Below are positions 45,042 to 52,994 of a stretch of DNA of 64,000 nucleotides, piece by piece; position 1 is the stretch's first letter; each line of letters opens with the position of its first letter. The notes under the pieces were generated by a model. That model made no database searches and was not told the origin of the DNA. It was given only the letters and a program-made list of their open reading frames with translations. The translations under genes and the position numbers were made by a program. Source of the DNA: Bacteroidales bacterium (lineage in GTDB: Bacteria > Bacteroidota > Bacteroidia > Bacteroidales > F082); NCBI GenBank assembly GCA_017530365.1, contig JAFXMK010000011.1, positions 1 to 64,000 of the forward strand, given 5' to 3'.

Positions 45042-45506
45042 TCAAATGACCGACAATTTGCTTGAAATTTGAGTGCGTTTGTCGAGCAAGGCGTCAATTT
45101 CCTCATCCGTAAGGTCGGGATTTCTCAATTGTTCGTCAATAGTCTCAAGCAGCGAGCGGTTACGGGCGGTCTCATCGGAGACGTCTTTGAGTTGCTCCTC
45201 ACGTTGGCTCACGATTTCCTCAGGAGAAATTCTCTCCACCTCATCGAGATCATAAGCCTCATCTCCCAACTGTTCGCGGAGCTGTTGCACAATGGTGGAA
45301 ATCATCATTTTGGTGACAGGATCCACCTTGTACATATCGATATTGATCTTATCCTTGACATCGTCAAACTGCGCCATGAAGGCCTTGAGCTGCTCAACCT
45401 GATGGGGGTCAACACCAGGAAGGTCATTCAGGTTTTCCTTTTCGATCAAGCGTTTGAACAACTTGAACAGATCTTCCAATTCCTTTCTAAAATTCTCGTC
45501 TTCCAT
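45042..45506 (-). CDS. Acidic helical protein of unknown function
   Basis: 154 residues, no signal or membrane segment. Almost wholly helical and charged: MEDENFRKELEDLFKLFKRLIEKENL, QVEQLKAFMAQFDDVKDKI, ISTIVQQLREQLGDEAYDLDEV, EEIVSQREEQLKDV, and an end 'LTDEEIDALLDKRTQISSKLSVI'. It could be a coiled-coil adaptor. No family recognised. It has no close neighbour partner; the divergent gene is the enoyl-CoA hydratase. Confidence 0.7.
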   Translation of the reverse strand: MEDENFRKELEDLFKLFKRLIEKENLNDLPGVDPHQVEQLKAFMAQFDDVKDKINIDMYKVDPVTKMMISTIVQQLREQLGDEAYDLDEVERISPEEIVSQREEQLKDVSDETARNRSLLETIDEQLRNPDLTDEEIDALLDKRTQISSKLSVI

Positions 45507-45604
45507 AATCGTGATTTTTCAATCATCTGAACAAATAATGTGCAAAGGAAAATATTTTTTCTGAAACAGAGGGGTTTTATGACAAAATTTCCGATTTTTG
45601 CGAT

Positions 45605-46411
45605 ATGGATTTCAAGACCATCAAAATACAACTAGGGGAAAGCATGGCTTGGGTCAATTTTGACCGCCCCGAGGTGCGCAATGCGCTGAATCCAGAGATG
45701 ATTCGCGAGCTCACCGAAGCTATCGATTGGTTGAACAGCCGCGACGACATCCGTGTCATCATCCTGAAAGGCAACGGGAAGTCGTTCTGTGCTGGTGCTG
45801 ACTTGGCCTACATGAAGGAAATGGCCAATTTCGGCCACGCCCAGAACCTGGCTGATGCCGAGCGACTCTCCAAGCTGTTCCGCAGCATCTATTTCTGCAA
45901 CAAGGCTGTCATCGCGGTGGTGCACGGCGCCTGCATCGGCGGTGCCAATGGCATTATCGCTGCCTCCGATATTGTGATTGCCGAGACCGGAACCAAGTTC
46001 GCCTTCTCAGAGGTGCGCCTAGGCATCACGCCAGCTACCATCTCGCCTTTTGTGGTACAGCGGATTGGCAACACCGCCGCCAAGGAGCTGATGCTCACTG
46101 GCCGCGTCTTCACCGCTGCTGAGGCCAAGGATTTCAAACTGGTGAACGTCGTTGTCGATGAGGCCGCCTTGATTGAGACAGAGCGGCAGTACATCGAGCA
46201 CTTCATGCATGCCTCTCCCGATGCCGTTGCCGAATGCAAGAATCTGTTGCGTTTGGTAAGTAACACCAGCGACCCTTACGCCTCTGTTTTTTACGAAACC
46301 TCCGCGCTCATCGCCAGCCAACGTATCTCAAAGGCCGGACAAGAAGGCATGGCGGCGTTTTTTGAGAAGAGGAAGCCCGAGTGGGATATTTCGAGCGACT
46401 ACTCAGATTGA
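45605..46411 (+). CDS. Enoyl-CoA hydratase/isomerase family, possibly methylglutaconyl-CoA hydratase
   Basis: 268 residues, standard crotonase length. Motifs: AWVNFDRPEVRNALNPEMI, oxyanion-hole pair NGKSFCAGADLAYMKEM and HGACIGGANGIIAASDIVIA, FAFSEVRLGITPATISPFVVQRIG (acidic catalytic region). The sequence type is close to LiuC-like methylglutaconyl-CoA hydratases in the leucine pathway, and the window also holds a carboxylase subunit and acyl-CoA dehydrogenase of kinds used there, but 2.3 kb away and in other transcripts. The substrate stays open. The 3' end overlaps the convergent hypothetical gene by 13 nt. Confidence 0.87.
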   Translation: MDFKTIKIQLGESMAWVNFDRPEVRNALNPEMIRELTEAIDWLNSRDDIRVIILKGNGKSFCAGADLAYMKEMANFGHAQNLADAERLSKLFRSIYFCNKAVIAVVHGACIGGANGIIAASDIVIAETGTKFAFSEVRLGITPATISPFVVQRIGNTAAKELMLTGRVFTAAEAKDFKLVNVVVDEAALIETERQYIEHFMHASPDAVAECKNLLRLVSNTSDPYASVFYETSALIASQRISKAGQEGMAAFFEKRKPEWDISSDYSD

Positions 46412-46866
46412 TATCGGAATCGTTCCACCACTTTGCCAGAACGGTCGATGGCACCAAAGAGGTTTATTTCATGATCACCCGTCATTCCATAGCCATTACT
46501 GTCAGCATAATAACGCCCTTCTGGATTGATCATCCACATCACTTTAGCCACGCCGTTATGATAATGGAATATCCAGAATGGGAAACAGCAGAGCCGGTAT
46601 TGGACGCGCGCCACCACCTTGGTCGGAAGATTCTTCAGCGTCTCCCAATCGATATCGTCTTCGGTGACTATTAACAATTGTTCGTTCCGATCTGCAACCT
46701 CGATAACTTGCTGCCGCTGGTGATCCACAAGGAAGCGAGGCTTCCAGTAACCAGAGATCACCTCTTTAACCAGCGTCATCTGTTCGCCTAAATCCTCCGT
46801 ATCGAAGGGATAGGATTGGTACTTGGGGTCGCTGAGGGTAAGGTAGAGTTCCAATGTGTTTTTCAC
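46399..46866 (-). CDS. Conserved-looking protein of unknown function
   Basis: 155 residues, no signal peptide. Mixed alpha/beta with a notable aromatic core (RVQYRLCCFPFWIFHYHNGVAKVMWMINPEGRYYADSNGYGM) and an end 'NLFGAIDRSGKVVERFRYQSE'. No family recognised. It is followed upstream by the secreted protein at 46868-47728 with a gap of one base, so it is probably cotranscribed with it. It converges with the hydratase gene. Confidence 0.6.
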   Translation of the reverse strand: MKNTLELYLTLSDPKYQSYPFDTEDLGEQMTLVKEVISGYWKPRFLVDHQRQQVIEVADRNEQLLIVTEDDIDWETLKNLPTKVVARVQYRLCCFPFWIFHYHNGVAKVMWMINPEGRYYADSNGYGMTGDHEINLFGAIDRSGKVVERFRYQSE

Positions 46867-46867
46867 A

Positions 46868-47728
46868 TTAAAACATGCTACTAAATGAAAGCATTAAACT
46901 ATTCAATCTAGTATGAACATCGGGTATGTTGAAATAATCATAACTATCGAATTCATACCGTATCGAAACGAGACTAGTGCCCCTTTTATAACCCAATGCG
47001 GCGATGCCTCTAAGCCCATCATTGACAGCCGTATTGCCCATTTGTATAGGATCGTTATAAGTAAGATTCTTTACATAAGAGACACCACCTTCTAATACGA
47101 TATTCCATCCTTTTCGGCGTTCAAAATGATTCCCCAACAAAAGCCAATTCACAGTGGCAGACGGAACAATGCCAGACGTCCTATGTAATCCCATCAGCTC
47201 GCCCTCCGTTACACATAAGCCTCTCCATTCATAACCCAATGTGAACTTTGCCCCAAAAGGAATGACATACGAGCGCCAGCCTAATGAATATCCAACAGAA
47301 CAATTATAATTATGCTTGAAATCTCCAAATAATAAACAGCGCCACCAATCTGGTCCTTGCATGGCAATACTGCCATCCGCATTACTCATTGACCACTTGG
47401 GCAGATGAATATCATACATAGGAGAAACGTGCATCCATCTATCATATTTTGAACTTTCCGCTAGAACTTCTTTAGCAAACTCTTCATTGAGAAAATCTTC
47501 AGCATTAATATCCTTCCCTTGTTTATAAGCTTCTTCTCCCTCTCTAGCACCTTCTTTTGCACCTGCAATACTATAGGGAATCACATTAAATAGTCCAGCA
47601 AAAGCAGGAAGAAGCACGGAATTGCCTCTGACTTCAAATTGGCCGTAAAACAAATTGTGCTTGTTCTGGCCCACTAAAACTAAAGGGAAGCATAATGCCA
47701 ATGTAAAAAATACAAACAACTTTTTCAT
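46868..47728 (-). CDS. Secreted outer-membrane-like protein, AT-rich cluster
   Basis: 286 residues. Signal peptide ending VLVGQ. Mature part begins NLFYGQFEVRGNSVLLPAFAGLFNVIPYSI, has a charged stretch GAKEGAREGEEAYKQGKD, and then beta-rich segments (YNCSVGYSLGWRSYVIPFGAKFTLGYEWRGL, GWNIVLEGGVSYVKNL, RGTSLVSIRYEFDSYDYFNI) that end in the aromatic LMLSFSSMF, typical of outer-membrane barrels. Base composition is more AT-rich than in neighbouring genes. No specific family recognised. Confidence 0.7.
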   Translation of the reverse strand: MKKLFVFFTLALCFPLVLVGQNKHNLFYGQFEVRGNSVLLPAFAGLFNVIPYSIAGAKEGAREGEEAYKQGKDINAEDFLNEEFAKEVLAESSKYDRWMHVSPMYDIHLPKWSMSNADGSIAMQGPDWWRCLLFGDFKHNYNCSVGYSLGWRSYVIPFGAKFTLGYEWRGLCVTEGELMGLHRTSGIVPSATVNWLLLGNHFERRKGWNIVLEGGVSYVKNLTYNDPIQMGNTAVNDGLRGIAALGYKRGTSLVSIRYEFDSYDYFNIPDVHTRLNSLMLSFSSMF

Positions 47729-47773
47729 AATTAAATATATTTGATAGTTATACTTTTTATTCTCAACTCTTTA

Positions 47774-48592
47774 TCACTTATTTGTGCTGTTGGTATTATT
47801 ATCGATAGGACTAATAAACAACACATTATTTGGATTGGCTGGACGCAGAATATGGAAACCGTCCCCTTCCCAATCACTATTTGAGAGCGCATTTGTTATT
47901 TCTTTTGGAATATATGGCTCGCTTTTGTTAATAAAGATGGCAGGTTCCAAATATTTCATTTTACAAATTCCAGAAATCCCTTCATCATTTTTTTCGTCGT
48001 AACAATCATAATTACCCAAATAATACCTGCATTTTGGCCGTATTACCAAAGGTCCAAAAAAATCTGAAACCACCGAAGAATCATCATAATAATAGAATCT
48101 CTGATTGATATCTGTTTGTAAAGCAACCCCAACCGAAATAACCTTATACGTTCCAGCTGGTATTAGGAAAACAATATTATTATGATAACCCGAAGATTTA
48201 AAATACTTTGAATCATATTGTTCATGCGTCTCAACATTCTCCAATTTGATAGCGAATGCAGCTTTAGCATGAGACAATTGCCCTATCGAACCTATTACAT
48301 CTTTCACTAAGTGTTCTACTAGCATTGAATTAGTCCTAGTTTGAGTTTGATAAGGGTCATCATACTCAACTGGAGCAGGATCATCCTCCTCACGTTCGAG
48401 TTTAGGTTCCTTGGGTTTAGGTTCATCTACTCCCACTCCTCTTGCCACTCCCCTGCCTGTAACAAATAAAATGGCAACATCGGAATCATGAGGTTCTCTA
48501 ATAATTTTAGTCGAACTGCAAGAGGCGGAAATAAACATGATCCAAGCAGCGAATATAATCAACAATAGATTCTTATGTTTAATCATTCTCAA
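47774..48592 (-). CDS. Lipoprotein of unknown function, AT-rich cluster
   Basis: 272 residues (MRMIKHKN start; the ATG two codons later is also possible). Lipoprotein signal ends FISASC (C24). The mature part includes a Glu/Pro/Lys linker (EPKPKEPKLEREEDDPAPVEYDD), then a fold with GYHNNIVFLIPAGTYKVISVGVALQTD and RYYLGNYDCYDEKND, that looks like a small beta-sandwich of a carboxypeptidase-regulatory kind, though the family is uncertain. It is AT-rich like the gene downstream, and the two are probably a pair (45-nt gap). Confidence 0.68.
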   Translation of the reverse strand: MRMIKHKNLLLIIFAAWIMFISASCSSTKIIREPHDSDVAILFVTGRGVARGVGVDEPKPKEPKLEREEDDPAPVEYDDPYQTQTRTNSMLVEHLVKDVIGSIGQLSHAKAAFAIKLENVETHEQYDSKYFKSSGYHNNIVFLIPAGTYKVISVGVALQTDINQRFYYYDDSSVVSDFFGPLVIRPKCRYYLGNYDCYDEKNDEGISGICKMKYLEPAIFINKSEPYIPKEITNALSNSDWEGDGFHILRPANPNNVLFISPIDNNTNSTNK

Positions 48593-48672
48593 AGGATTTA
48601 GACTTGACTCTGCAAAGATATGAATTATTTAAACTAAAGTATGAAAGATACAGATAATTGTATGAAGTTACC

Positions 48673-48701
48673 TTGAAAGTCATAAAAATAAATTACTTTT
48701 G
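48673..48701 (+). promoter_or_regulatory. Promoter of the biotin carboxylase gene
   Basis: TTG at 48673-48675, 18-nt spacer, TACTTTTG at 48694-48701 (exact). An ATG at 48703 is too close to be translated from this transcript, so the ATG at 48721 is preferred. Confidence 0.7.
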
Positions 48702-48720
48702 CATGAAGAAAGAGAAAGTA

Positions 48721-50748
48721 ATGAATACCAAAAAAATCAATAAAATCCTAATTGCTAACCGAGGGGAGATTGCTGTGCGCATTATCCGCACCTTGAGACG
48801 GCTTCACATCGAGAGTGTGGCGGTGTTTGCCGACAACGATGCCGAAGCGTTGCACCGTAGGCTCGCCGACGAGGCCTATCCCCTGGGAAATGGCAGTCTC
48901 AAGGACACCTATCTCAACATACAGAAGATCATCGACGCCGCTTTGGATGCTGGTGTCGATGCCATTCACCCAGGCTATGGTTTCCTCTCAGAGAATCCCG
49001 ATTTCGCTGAAGCCTGCGCCGCAAACAACCTCATCTTCATCGGTCCCGATGCCGACACCATGCGGCTCATGGGCAACAAGATCGCTGCAAGGAAGGTTGC
49101 CATCGAAAATGACATCCCCGTCACCTTCGGCCTTACGGGCAGCTTAGAGGATATCATGGTCAAGGCCGACACACTACCCTACCCGGTTCTCATCAAGGCA
49201 GCAGCAGGCGGTGGCGGCAAAGGCATGCATATAGTCAGAAAGAAAGACGATCTCAAAGACGAACTGGAACGCGCTTCCCGAGAAGCAGAGAAATACTTCG
49301 GCGACGGCACAGTCTTCGTGGAGCAATATATCGAAAACCCGCGCCATATCGAAGTGCAGATTCTCGCCGATCATCACGGCAACATCATACACCTTTATGA
49401 GCGCGAATGCACCATCCAACGGCGTTACCAGAAGATCATCGAGGAGTCGCCCTCTCCCACTTTGACCGAAGAGAAACGGCAACAGCTGCTGGCCACTGCC
49501 GTGAAGCTCTGTAAAGGCATCGGCTACAAAAACGCCGGCACCGTGGAGTTCATCGTGGATCAAGACCTGAACTTCTATTTCTTGGAAGTGAACACACGCA
49601 TCCAAGTGGAACATCCCGTTACCGAGATGCGCACTGGCATCGACATTGTGGAGGAACAGATCCGCATCGCACGCGGCAAGGAGATGGGCTGGACACAAGA
49701 TATGATCCAAGCCCAGGGACATGCCATTGAGATGCGCGTCTATGCCGAAGATCCCGAAAACGGCTTCCTGCCTACTCCTGGAAAAGTGACGGCATACCAT
49801 GAGCCACAGGTCAGAGGTGCCCGTGTCGATAGCAGCATCGATGGTCCCTGCACCATCAGCGAAGCCTACGATCCCATGATCGCCAAGCTCATCTGCCATG
49901 GCAAGACCCGCCAAGCTGCCATTGAGACAGCGCAACATGCCCTGAAAGAGTTCATCATACAAGGCTTGACCACCAACAAAGCCTACCTTTGGGAAGTCAT
50001 CAAAAACCAGGATTTTGTTGACAACAAGATCGACACTTCCTTCTGTGCCTCCCATCAAGAAGCACTCATAGAGGCCTTAAATGATAGTCGCAACAATTTA
50101 AACATCAATGATATAGCAGTGTCATTCCTGCTTTATGACTTCTGCAAAAAACGCTTTGAACATCAAATTGAAAACGTTTGGGAAGACATCGGCTTTTGGC
50201 GTTTCCACAGTCACTTCACCGTTGACGTGGAAGGCCAAAAGATTCCTGTCCATATCACACATTGGGAAGCGGAAAGCGGAAAGTTGAAAGTGGAAAGTCC
50301 CCCCTCTGACCCCTCACCTCTAACCTCTCACTTCTCCGCTGAACTCATCGGACACAATGGACACCAGCTGAAGATCATGATTAACGGAAAGAATGAAGTT
50401 GTCTATTGTTCCGTCAATGATGAGCAGAAAACCATCGTGAACTTCCGTGGACTGAACTTCAGTTGTTTCCGAACCGACCAGCTCAACGATACCCTCGACT
50501 ATTCTTGCAAAGAGAATGTGAACGACAAATCGACCTTGATCTCGCCCATGCCTGGCAAGGTGGTGAAGATCAACGTAAAGGAAGGCGACGAGGTAAATGC
50601 AGGTACGGTAATGATTGTGGTGGAGGCCATGAAGATGGAAAACAATATCGTCGCCACTGCCAAAGCCAAGGTAAAACGCATTTTGGTCACTGAAGGTGAG
50701 ATGGTGGACAATAAGATGCAACTTATAGAGTTAGAAGAAAGAAGTTAG
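48721..50748 (+). CDS. Biotin carboxylase plus biotin-carrier subunit of an acyl-CoA carboxylase
   Basis: 675 residues. Biotin carboxylase domain (about 1-450): KILIANRGEIAVRIIRTLR, HPGYGFLSENPDFAEAC, ATP-grasp VLIKAAAGGGGKGMHIVR, EQYIENPRHIEVQILAD, LEVNTRIQVEHPVTEM. A middle BT-like region follows (450-600) and a biotinyl domain ends the protein (SPMPGKVVKINVKEGD, VEAMKMENNI with K638). This one-chain layout is that of 3-methylcrotonyl-CoA and propionyl-CoA carboxylase alpha subunits. No carboxyltransferase beta subunit is in the window. Residues about 515-540 come from two opposed heptamer arrays, and the last residues (ELEERS) and stop from another. It is probably cotranscribed with the acyl-CoA dehydrogenase. 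Confidence 0.9.
   Translation: MNTKKINKILIANRGEIAVRIIRTLRRLHIESVAVFADNDAEALHRRLADEAYPLGNGSLKDTYLNIQKIIDAALDAGVDAIHPGYGFLSENPDFAEACAANNLIFIGPDADTMRLMGNKIAARKVAIENDIPVTFGLTGSLEDIMVKADTLPYPVLIKAAAGGGGKGMHIVRKKDDLKDELERASREAEKYFGDGTVFVEQYIENPRHIEVQILADHHGNIIHLYERECTIQRRYQKIIEESPSPTLTEEKRQQLLATAVKLCKGIGYKNAGTVEFIVDQDLNFYFLEVNTRIQVEHPVTEMRTGIDIVEEQIRIARGKEMGWTQDMIQAQGHAIEMRVYAEDPENGFLPTPGKVTAYHEPQVRGARVDSSIDGPCTISEAYDPMIAKLICHGKTRQAAIETAQHALKEFIIQGLTTNKAYLWEVIKNQDFVDNKIDTSFCASHQEALIEALNDSRNNLNINDIAVSFLLYDFCKKRFEHQIENVWEDIGFWRFHSHFTVDVEGQKIPVHITHWEAESGKLKVESPPSDPSPLTSHFSAELIGHNGHQLKIMINGKNEVVYCSVNDEQKTIVNFRGLNFSCFRTDQLNDTLDYSCKENVNDKSTLISPMPGKVVKINVKEGDEVNAGTVMIVVEAMKMENNIVATAKAKVKRILVTEGEMVDNKMQLIELEERS
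50265..50338 (+). repeat. Two opposed heptamer arrays inside the biotin carboxylase gene
   Basis: 50271-50298 is four GGAAAGT-like units (purine on the coding strand), followed at 50310-50338 by ACCTCTA/ACCTCTC-like units (pyrimidine on the coding strand, so AGGTTAG-type on the other). The encoded peptide (A-E-S-G-K-L-K-V-E-S-P-P then P-S-P-L-T-S-H) lies in the region linking carboxylase and biotin domains. Confidence 0.8.
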
Positions 50749-50762
50749 AAGCAAGAAGTAAG
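50728..50762 (+). repeat. Heptamer array D (GAGTTAG/AAGTTAG type) at the end of the biotin carboxylase gene
   Basis: Five units: GAGTTAG, AAGAAAG, AAGTTAG, AAGCAAG, AAGTAAG. The first two and the start of the third encode the last residues, and the TAG inside the third unit (50746-50748) is the stop codon. The array ends 3 nt before the next ATG at 50766. Confidence 0.88.
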
Positions 50763-50765
50763 AAT

Positions 50766-51908
50766 ATGAACTTTGATTTAACAAAAGAACAAGAAGCCTT
50801 GCGGCAGAAGGTAAGAGATTTCGCCGAGGCAGAAGTGAAACCTGTAGCCCGTTACAACGACGAGCACCAGCATTTCGACACTGAACTGACTCTCAAGATG
50901 GGTGAGCTAGGCCTGTTAGGCATGACCGTACCGAAAGAATATGGCGGTCAGGGATTGGATAACCTCAGCTATATCATCGCCGTGGAAGAACTCGCTCGTG
51001 TGGATGGCTCCACCGCAGCCACCATTGCTGCCGACAACTCGTTGGGCATCGGTCCCATCAAAGACTACGGCACTGAGGAGCAGAAACGAAAGTATCTGCC
51101 CCAACTCTGCAAAAATAAGCTCTGGGGCTTCGGACTGACAGAAGAGGACGCTGGCAGTGACTCGCGTGGCACCAAGACCACGGCCAAGCTCGAAGGCGAC
51201 ACCTGGCTGCTCAACGGCACCAAGATCTTCATCACCAACAGCGCTACGCCGATCACCTTAGGCACGAGCGTACAAGCCGTCTCTGGCGAAAAGGACGGCA
51301 AGCCCCAGTTCACCGCCTTGCTGGTTGAGAACTCCGTCCCAGGATTCACACAGACCCCGATGGATGACAAGATGATGTGGCGTGCCTCGAACACTGGCAA
51401 ACTCGTGTTTGACAACGTAAGGTTGCCCAGGGAGTGCATCTTGGGTGAGCCAGGGGAAGGCTCCCACATGATGTTGGCCACTCTCGACTCCGGACGTCTC
51501 TCCATCGCTGCCATGGGCCTCGGCTGTGCCCAAGGCGCCTACGAGATGGCGCTCGCATACTCCAAGAAACGCGTCCAGTTCGGCAAACCCGTTTGCAAGT
51601 TCCAAGCAGTGGCCTTCAAACTCGCCGACATGGCCATGAAAGTCGAAGCAGCACGCAACCTGCTGTACCATGCCTGCTGGCTGAAAGACCAGCACCGTCC
51701 CTTCGGCAAGGAAGCCGCCATGGCCAAGCTCTATTGCTCCGAAGTCGCCGCCGAAGTGTGCGACAACGCCGTGCAAGTGATGGGTGGACATGGACTCCTC
51801 AAAGAGTTCGACATGGAACGCTTCTACCGCGATCAACGCATCCTTCAAATCGGAGAAGGCACTTCCGAGATCCTGAGACTGGTTATTTCTAGAGCAATTG
51901 GATGTTAA
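50766..51908 (+). CDS. Acyl-CoA dehydrogenase
   Basis: 380 residues, standard for short/medium-chain acyl-CoA dehydrogenases. N-terminal helices (FDLTKEQEALRQKVRDFAEAEVKPVA), GLLGMTVPKEYGG, FGLTEEDAGSDSRGTKTTA (FAD-binding), middle beta-domain (LNGTKIFITNSATP), and the C-terminal helical domain with FYRDQRILQIGEGTSEILR where E364 is the likely catalytic base. It oxidises an acyl-CoA at C2-C3 and gives electrons to an electron-transfer flavoprotein. Isovaleryl-, butyryl- or other short-chain CoA could be the substrate. It follows the carboxylase gene by 17 nt. Confidence 0.93.
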   Translation: MNFDLTKEQEALRQKVRDFAEAEVKPVARYNDEHQHFDTELTLKMGELGLLGMTVPKEYGGQGLDNLSYIIAVEELARVDGSTAATIAADNSLGIGPIKDYGTEEQKRKYLPQLCKNKLWGFGLTEEDAGSDSRGTKTTAKLEGDTWLLNGTKIFITNSATPITLGTSVQAVSGEKDGKPQFTALLVENSVPGFTQTPMDDKMMWRASNTGKLVFDNVRLPRECILGEPGEGSHMMLATLDSGRLSIAAMGLGCAQGAYEMALAYSKKRVQFGKPVCKFQAVAFKLADMAMKVEAARNLLYHACWLKDQHRPFGKEAAMAKLYCSEVAAEVCDNAVQVMGGHGLLKEFDMERFYRDQRILQIGEGTSEILRLVISRAIGC

Positions 51909-51909
51909 G

Positions 51910-51937
51910 GAGTGAGGAGTTAGAAGTTAGGAGTAAT
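51910..51937 (+). repeat. Heptamer array E (GAGTTAG type) after the acyl-CoA dehydrogenase gene
   Basis: Units GAGTGAG, GAGTTAG, AAGTTAG, GAGTAAT, starting 2 nt after the TAA stop (51906-51908) and ending 16 nt before the next start at 51954. Confidence 0.85.
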
Positions 51938-51953
51938 TAAAAAGATTAACAAA

Positions 51954-52964
51954 ATGAAGTACCTCAACATTTTAGCAGTTATACTGATCTGCTACAGCCT
52001 CTTTGCTGCATTTTACAACAACACCATCGTCAAAAACGAGCAAAGCAGGGGCAAAAATCCCAAGAAAATGTCCAACAGCATCTTGCTTTGGCTTATTCCC
52101 GTCATCTTTCTTGCCGTCACCAGATTCCTCACTATCATCCCTGCCCAGGAATGTGGTGTCGTCATCACCCCAAGTGGCGTGAAACAACAGACCTACCACA
52201 CCGGATGGCACCTCATCCTGCCTTGGTACACGGTTCAAACCATGGACAAGACCGAACAGGTATATACCTGCGCCAAGCGCACCAGTGTCAACCGAAGCGA
52301 CCCGGAATACAAATCTTATAAGGCTGAGGCCACCCAGTCGGAAACCGTTTGGACTCCCACTATCGATGGTATTAAGATGGGCTTCGACATCAGCGCTTCA
52401 TGGCGTATCGATCCCGAATATGCTTGGTGGATCTACGATAATGTTTCAGAGACCGATGGCAAGGAAAACGGCCGTTTCTATTGGTTGGAAGAGAATGTGA
52501 TCAAGCCAAAATTGAAATCCGCGTTGGCTTTGACCACCAGCAAATACACCCCTATCCAGGTATATAGCACCAGCCGCGAAGAAATACAGTCATTCGTACT
52601 CGAAAGGATGAAAAAAGACATTCTGTCGTACCATCTCATCCTTGACCAGATCGACATCCGCGAAGTGTATTACAACAGCGATTACGAGACCGCTATTAAC
52701 CAGAAAAAACTCGAGGAGCAGAAAGCCCTTACACTCTCAGAGGTCACCAAGCAAAAAGAAGAGCTGAAGAAACAAGCTGAGATCGAGAAAGACATCCAGA
52801 TCCTCAACGCTGAAGGTGAAGCTGAAGCCCTGAAAATCAAAGGCGCCTCCGTTTCCAGCAATCCCAAGATCGTCCAACTCGAATGGATCAACAAGTGGGA
52901 TGGCAAACTGCCCGAAATCATGACCGGCGACGGCAATGGCCTGTTACTCAACCTCGAAAAATGA
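51954..52964 (+). CDS. SPFH/prohibitin-family membrane protein
   Basis: 336 residues. Two hydrophobic helices (about 4-20 and 43-62), then an SPFH (band 7) domain: IIPAQECGVVITPSGVKQQTYHTGWHLILPWYTV, GIKMGFDISASWRIDPE, and the helix ending DYETAINQKKLEEQKALTLSEVTKQKEELKKQ (coiled coil). The tail AEGEAEALKIKGASVSSNP is typical for prohibitin/stomatin C-termini. Such proteins form large membrane rings and affect protease or membrane organisation. No NfeD or HflK/C partner gene is adjacent. It may be translated from the carboxylase-dehydrogenase transcript. Confidence 0.9.
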   Translation: MKYLNILAVILICYSLFAAFYNNTIVKNEQSRGKNPKKMSNSILLWLIPVIFLAVTRFLTIIPAQECGVVITPSGVKQQTYHTGWHLILPWYTVQTMDKTEQVYTCAKRTSVNRSDPEYKSYKAEATQSETVWTPTIDGIKMGFDISASWRIDPEYAWWIYDNVSETDGKENGRFYWLEENVIKPKLKSALALTTSKYTPIQVYSTSREEIQSFVLERMKKDILSYHLILDQIDIREVYYNSDYETAINQKKLEEQKALTLSEVTKQKEELKKQAEIEKDIQILNAEGEAEALKIKGASVSSNPKIVQLEWINKWDGKLPEIMTGDGNGLLLNLEK

Positions 52965-52994
52965 ACCTAGGAAACCAGCAAACTATAAGGTATC

